Part shown: piece by piece, positions 63,604 to 64,000 of the stretch
Position numbering within the stretch: the first letter of the stretch is position 1
Layout of the letters: each line of letters opens with the position of its first letter
Assembly (NCBI GenBank): GCA_016125455.1
Contig: WGLS01000024.1
Coordinates: forward strand, 1 to 64,000
Direction of reading: 5' to 3'
DNA length: 64,000 nt
Origin: Alphaproteobacteria bacterium
GTDB lineage: Bacteria; Pseudomonadota; Alphaproteobacteria; Caulobacterales; Parvularculaceae
The notes under the pieces: model-generated
What the model saw: the letters and a program-made list of their open reading frames with translations, nothing else
Databases searched by the model: none
What the model was told of the DNA's origin: nothing
Translations under genes and position numbers: made by a program

Positions 63604-64000
63604 GACGCGGCCCGGACCGCGACGCCTGCCTGTACGAGCGCGTCGCGTATGAGCCGGGCGCTAGCGACGGCGCCCGGCGTGTCGCCATGGAGACAGATCG
63701 TGCGGGCCGGCAGGACGATCGTCTCGCCATTGGTCGTCCGAACCTGTCTGTCGCGAGCGATGTTCAGCGCCTGCGAGACGCGCGCGGCATCGGATTCGAG
63801 AATGGCGCCGCCAAGACGCCTGTCGCGCAGTTGACCGTCCGCCTCGTAGGCGCGGTCGGCGAACCCTTCGCCCACAAACGAGACGCCGAATCGTTCCGCC
63901 TGCGCTTGAAGGCGCGAGCTAGGCGGCCCGAACGCGCGCGCGCCCGGCGCCGCCGCTGTCGACGCCTCCAGCACGATGCGGGCCAGCTCGTCGTCAATGG
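63600..64000 (-). CDS. pxpA: 5-oxoprolinase subunit PxpA (LamB/YcsF), C-terminal part, cut by window edge
   Basis: The frame is open to the window edge (IDDELARIVLEAS... at the border), so only about 133 C-terminal residues are seen. The LamB/YcsF signatures are FGVSFVGEGFADRAYEADG and ICLHGDTPGAVASARLIRDA. First gene of the pxpA-pxpB-pxpC run as far as seen. Confidence 0.92.
   Translation of the reverse strand, partial: IDDELARIVLEASTAAAPGARAFGPPSSRLQAQAERFGVSFVGEGFADRAYEADGQLRDRRLGGAILESDAARVSQALNIARDRQVRTTNGETIVLPARTICLHGDTPGAVASARLIRDALVQAGVAVRAAS

Overview
The window reads as a chromosomal stretch of a GC-rich, Gram-negative alphaproteobacterium. The evidence is a C4-pathway 5-aminolevulinate synthase (HemA), the alphaproteobacterial small families DUF2093 and DUF4170, and a lipid A/Kdo cluster next to a PmbA-type gene. 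A Parvularculales/Hyphomonadales-like host is my best guess from gene content only.

1-10.2 kb looks accessory: an IS5-type transposase end, two secreted/anchored esterases, a PadR regulator with a SEDS-like (FtsW/RodA-type) membrane protein, then two IS6-family copies in the same orientation (a 263-bp remnant and a complete 807-bp element). They bracket a 5-kb segment with a secreted protein, a two-component system, an EF-hand protein and a fatty-acid hydroxylase. 10.4-21.4 kb holds a TIR-TolB-TPR protein, a LysR/pirin pair, hemA-galT-galK (with an FNR-type box upstream of hemA), a phosphotransferase, an alpha/beta hydrolase and purD. 21.5-28.9 kb holds a TonB-like Pro/Glu-rich anchored protein, a TPR protein, xseA, a DUF2093 gene, an M23 lipoprotein and the iron-storage pair bfd-bfr. 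28.9-37.4 kb is envelope lipid metabolism: lpxL-like, lpxK, waaA, DUF374 acyltransferase, divergent msbA, a DSP-type phosphatase, DUF4170 and pmbA. 37.4-42.1 kb has a GST, a class I amidotransferase, a small membrane protein, UbiD and a DoxX-like protein. 42.1-47.3 kb is leuA-leuC-leuD-leuB behind what reads as a complete transcription attenuator: a Leu-rich leader ORF, an antiterminator pairing and an intrinsic terminator.

The most interesting part is 47.6-55.1 kb. A near-consensus sigma-54 promoter precedes a four-gene operon: a 649-residue secreted Asn/Asp/Gly-repeat protein, a small protein with a double-glycine motif, a C39-type cysteine peptidase, and a second small double-glycine protein. 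Convergent to it lie a coiled-coil/LysM/beta-barrel outer-membrane protein and a sigma-54 activator without receiver domain. The set resembles the Pseudomonas Fap functional-amyloid system (amyloid subunit, C39 peptidase FapD, trimeric coiled-coil barrel FapF, RpoN link) but differs in composition and adds a LysM domain. I infer a divergent Fap-like amyloid or adhesin export system whose C39 peptidase may process the two small proteins.

55.6-64 kb carries a large MscS-family channel (DUF3772 type), an unknown lipoprotein, a Sel1/peptidoglycan-binding membrane protein, a small two-helix membrane protein, and 5-oxoprolinase genes pxpC-pxpB-pxpA, the last cut by the window edge. No rRNA, tRNA or CRISPR array was seen.
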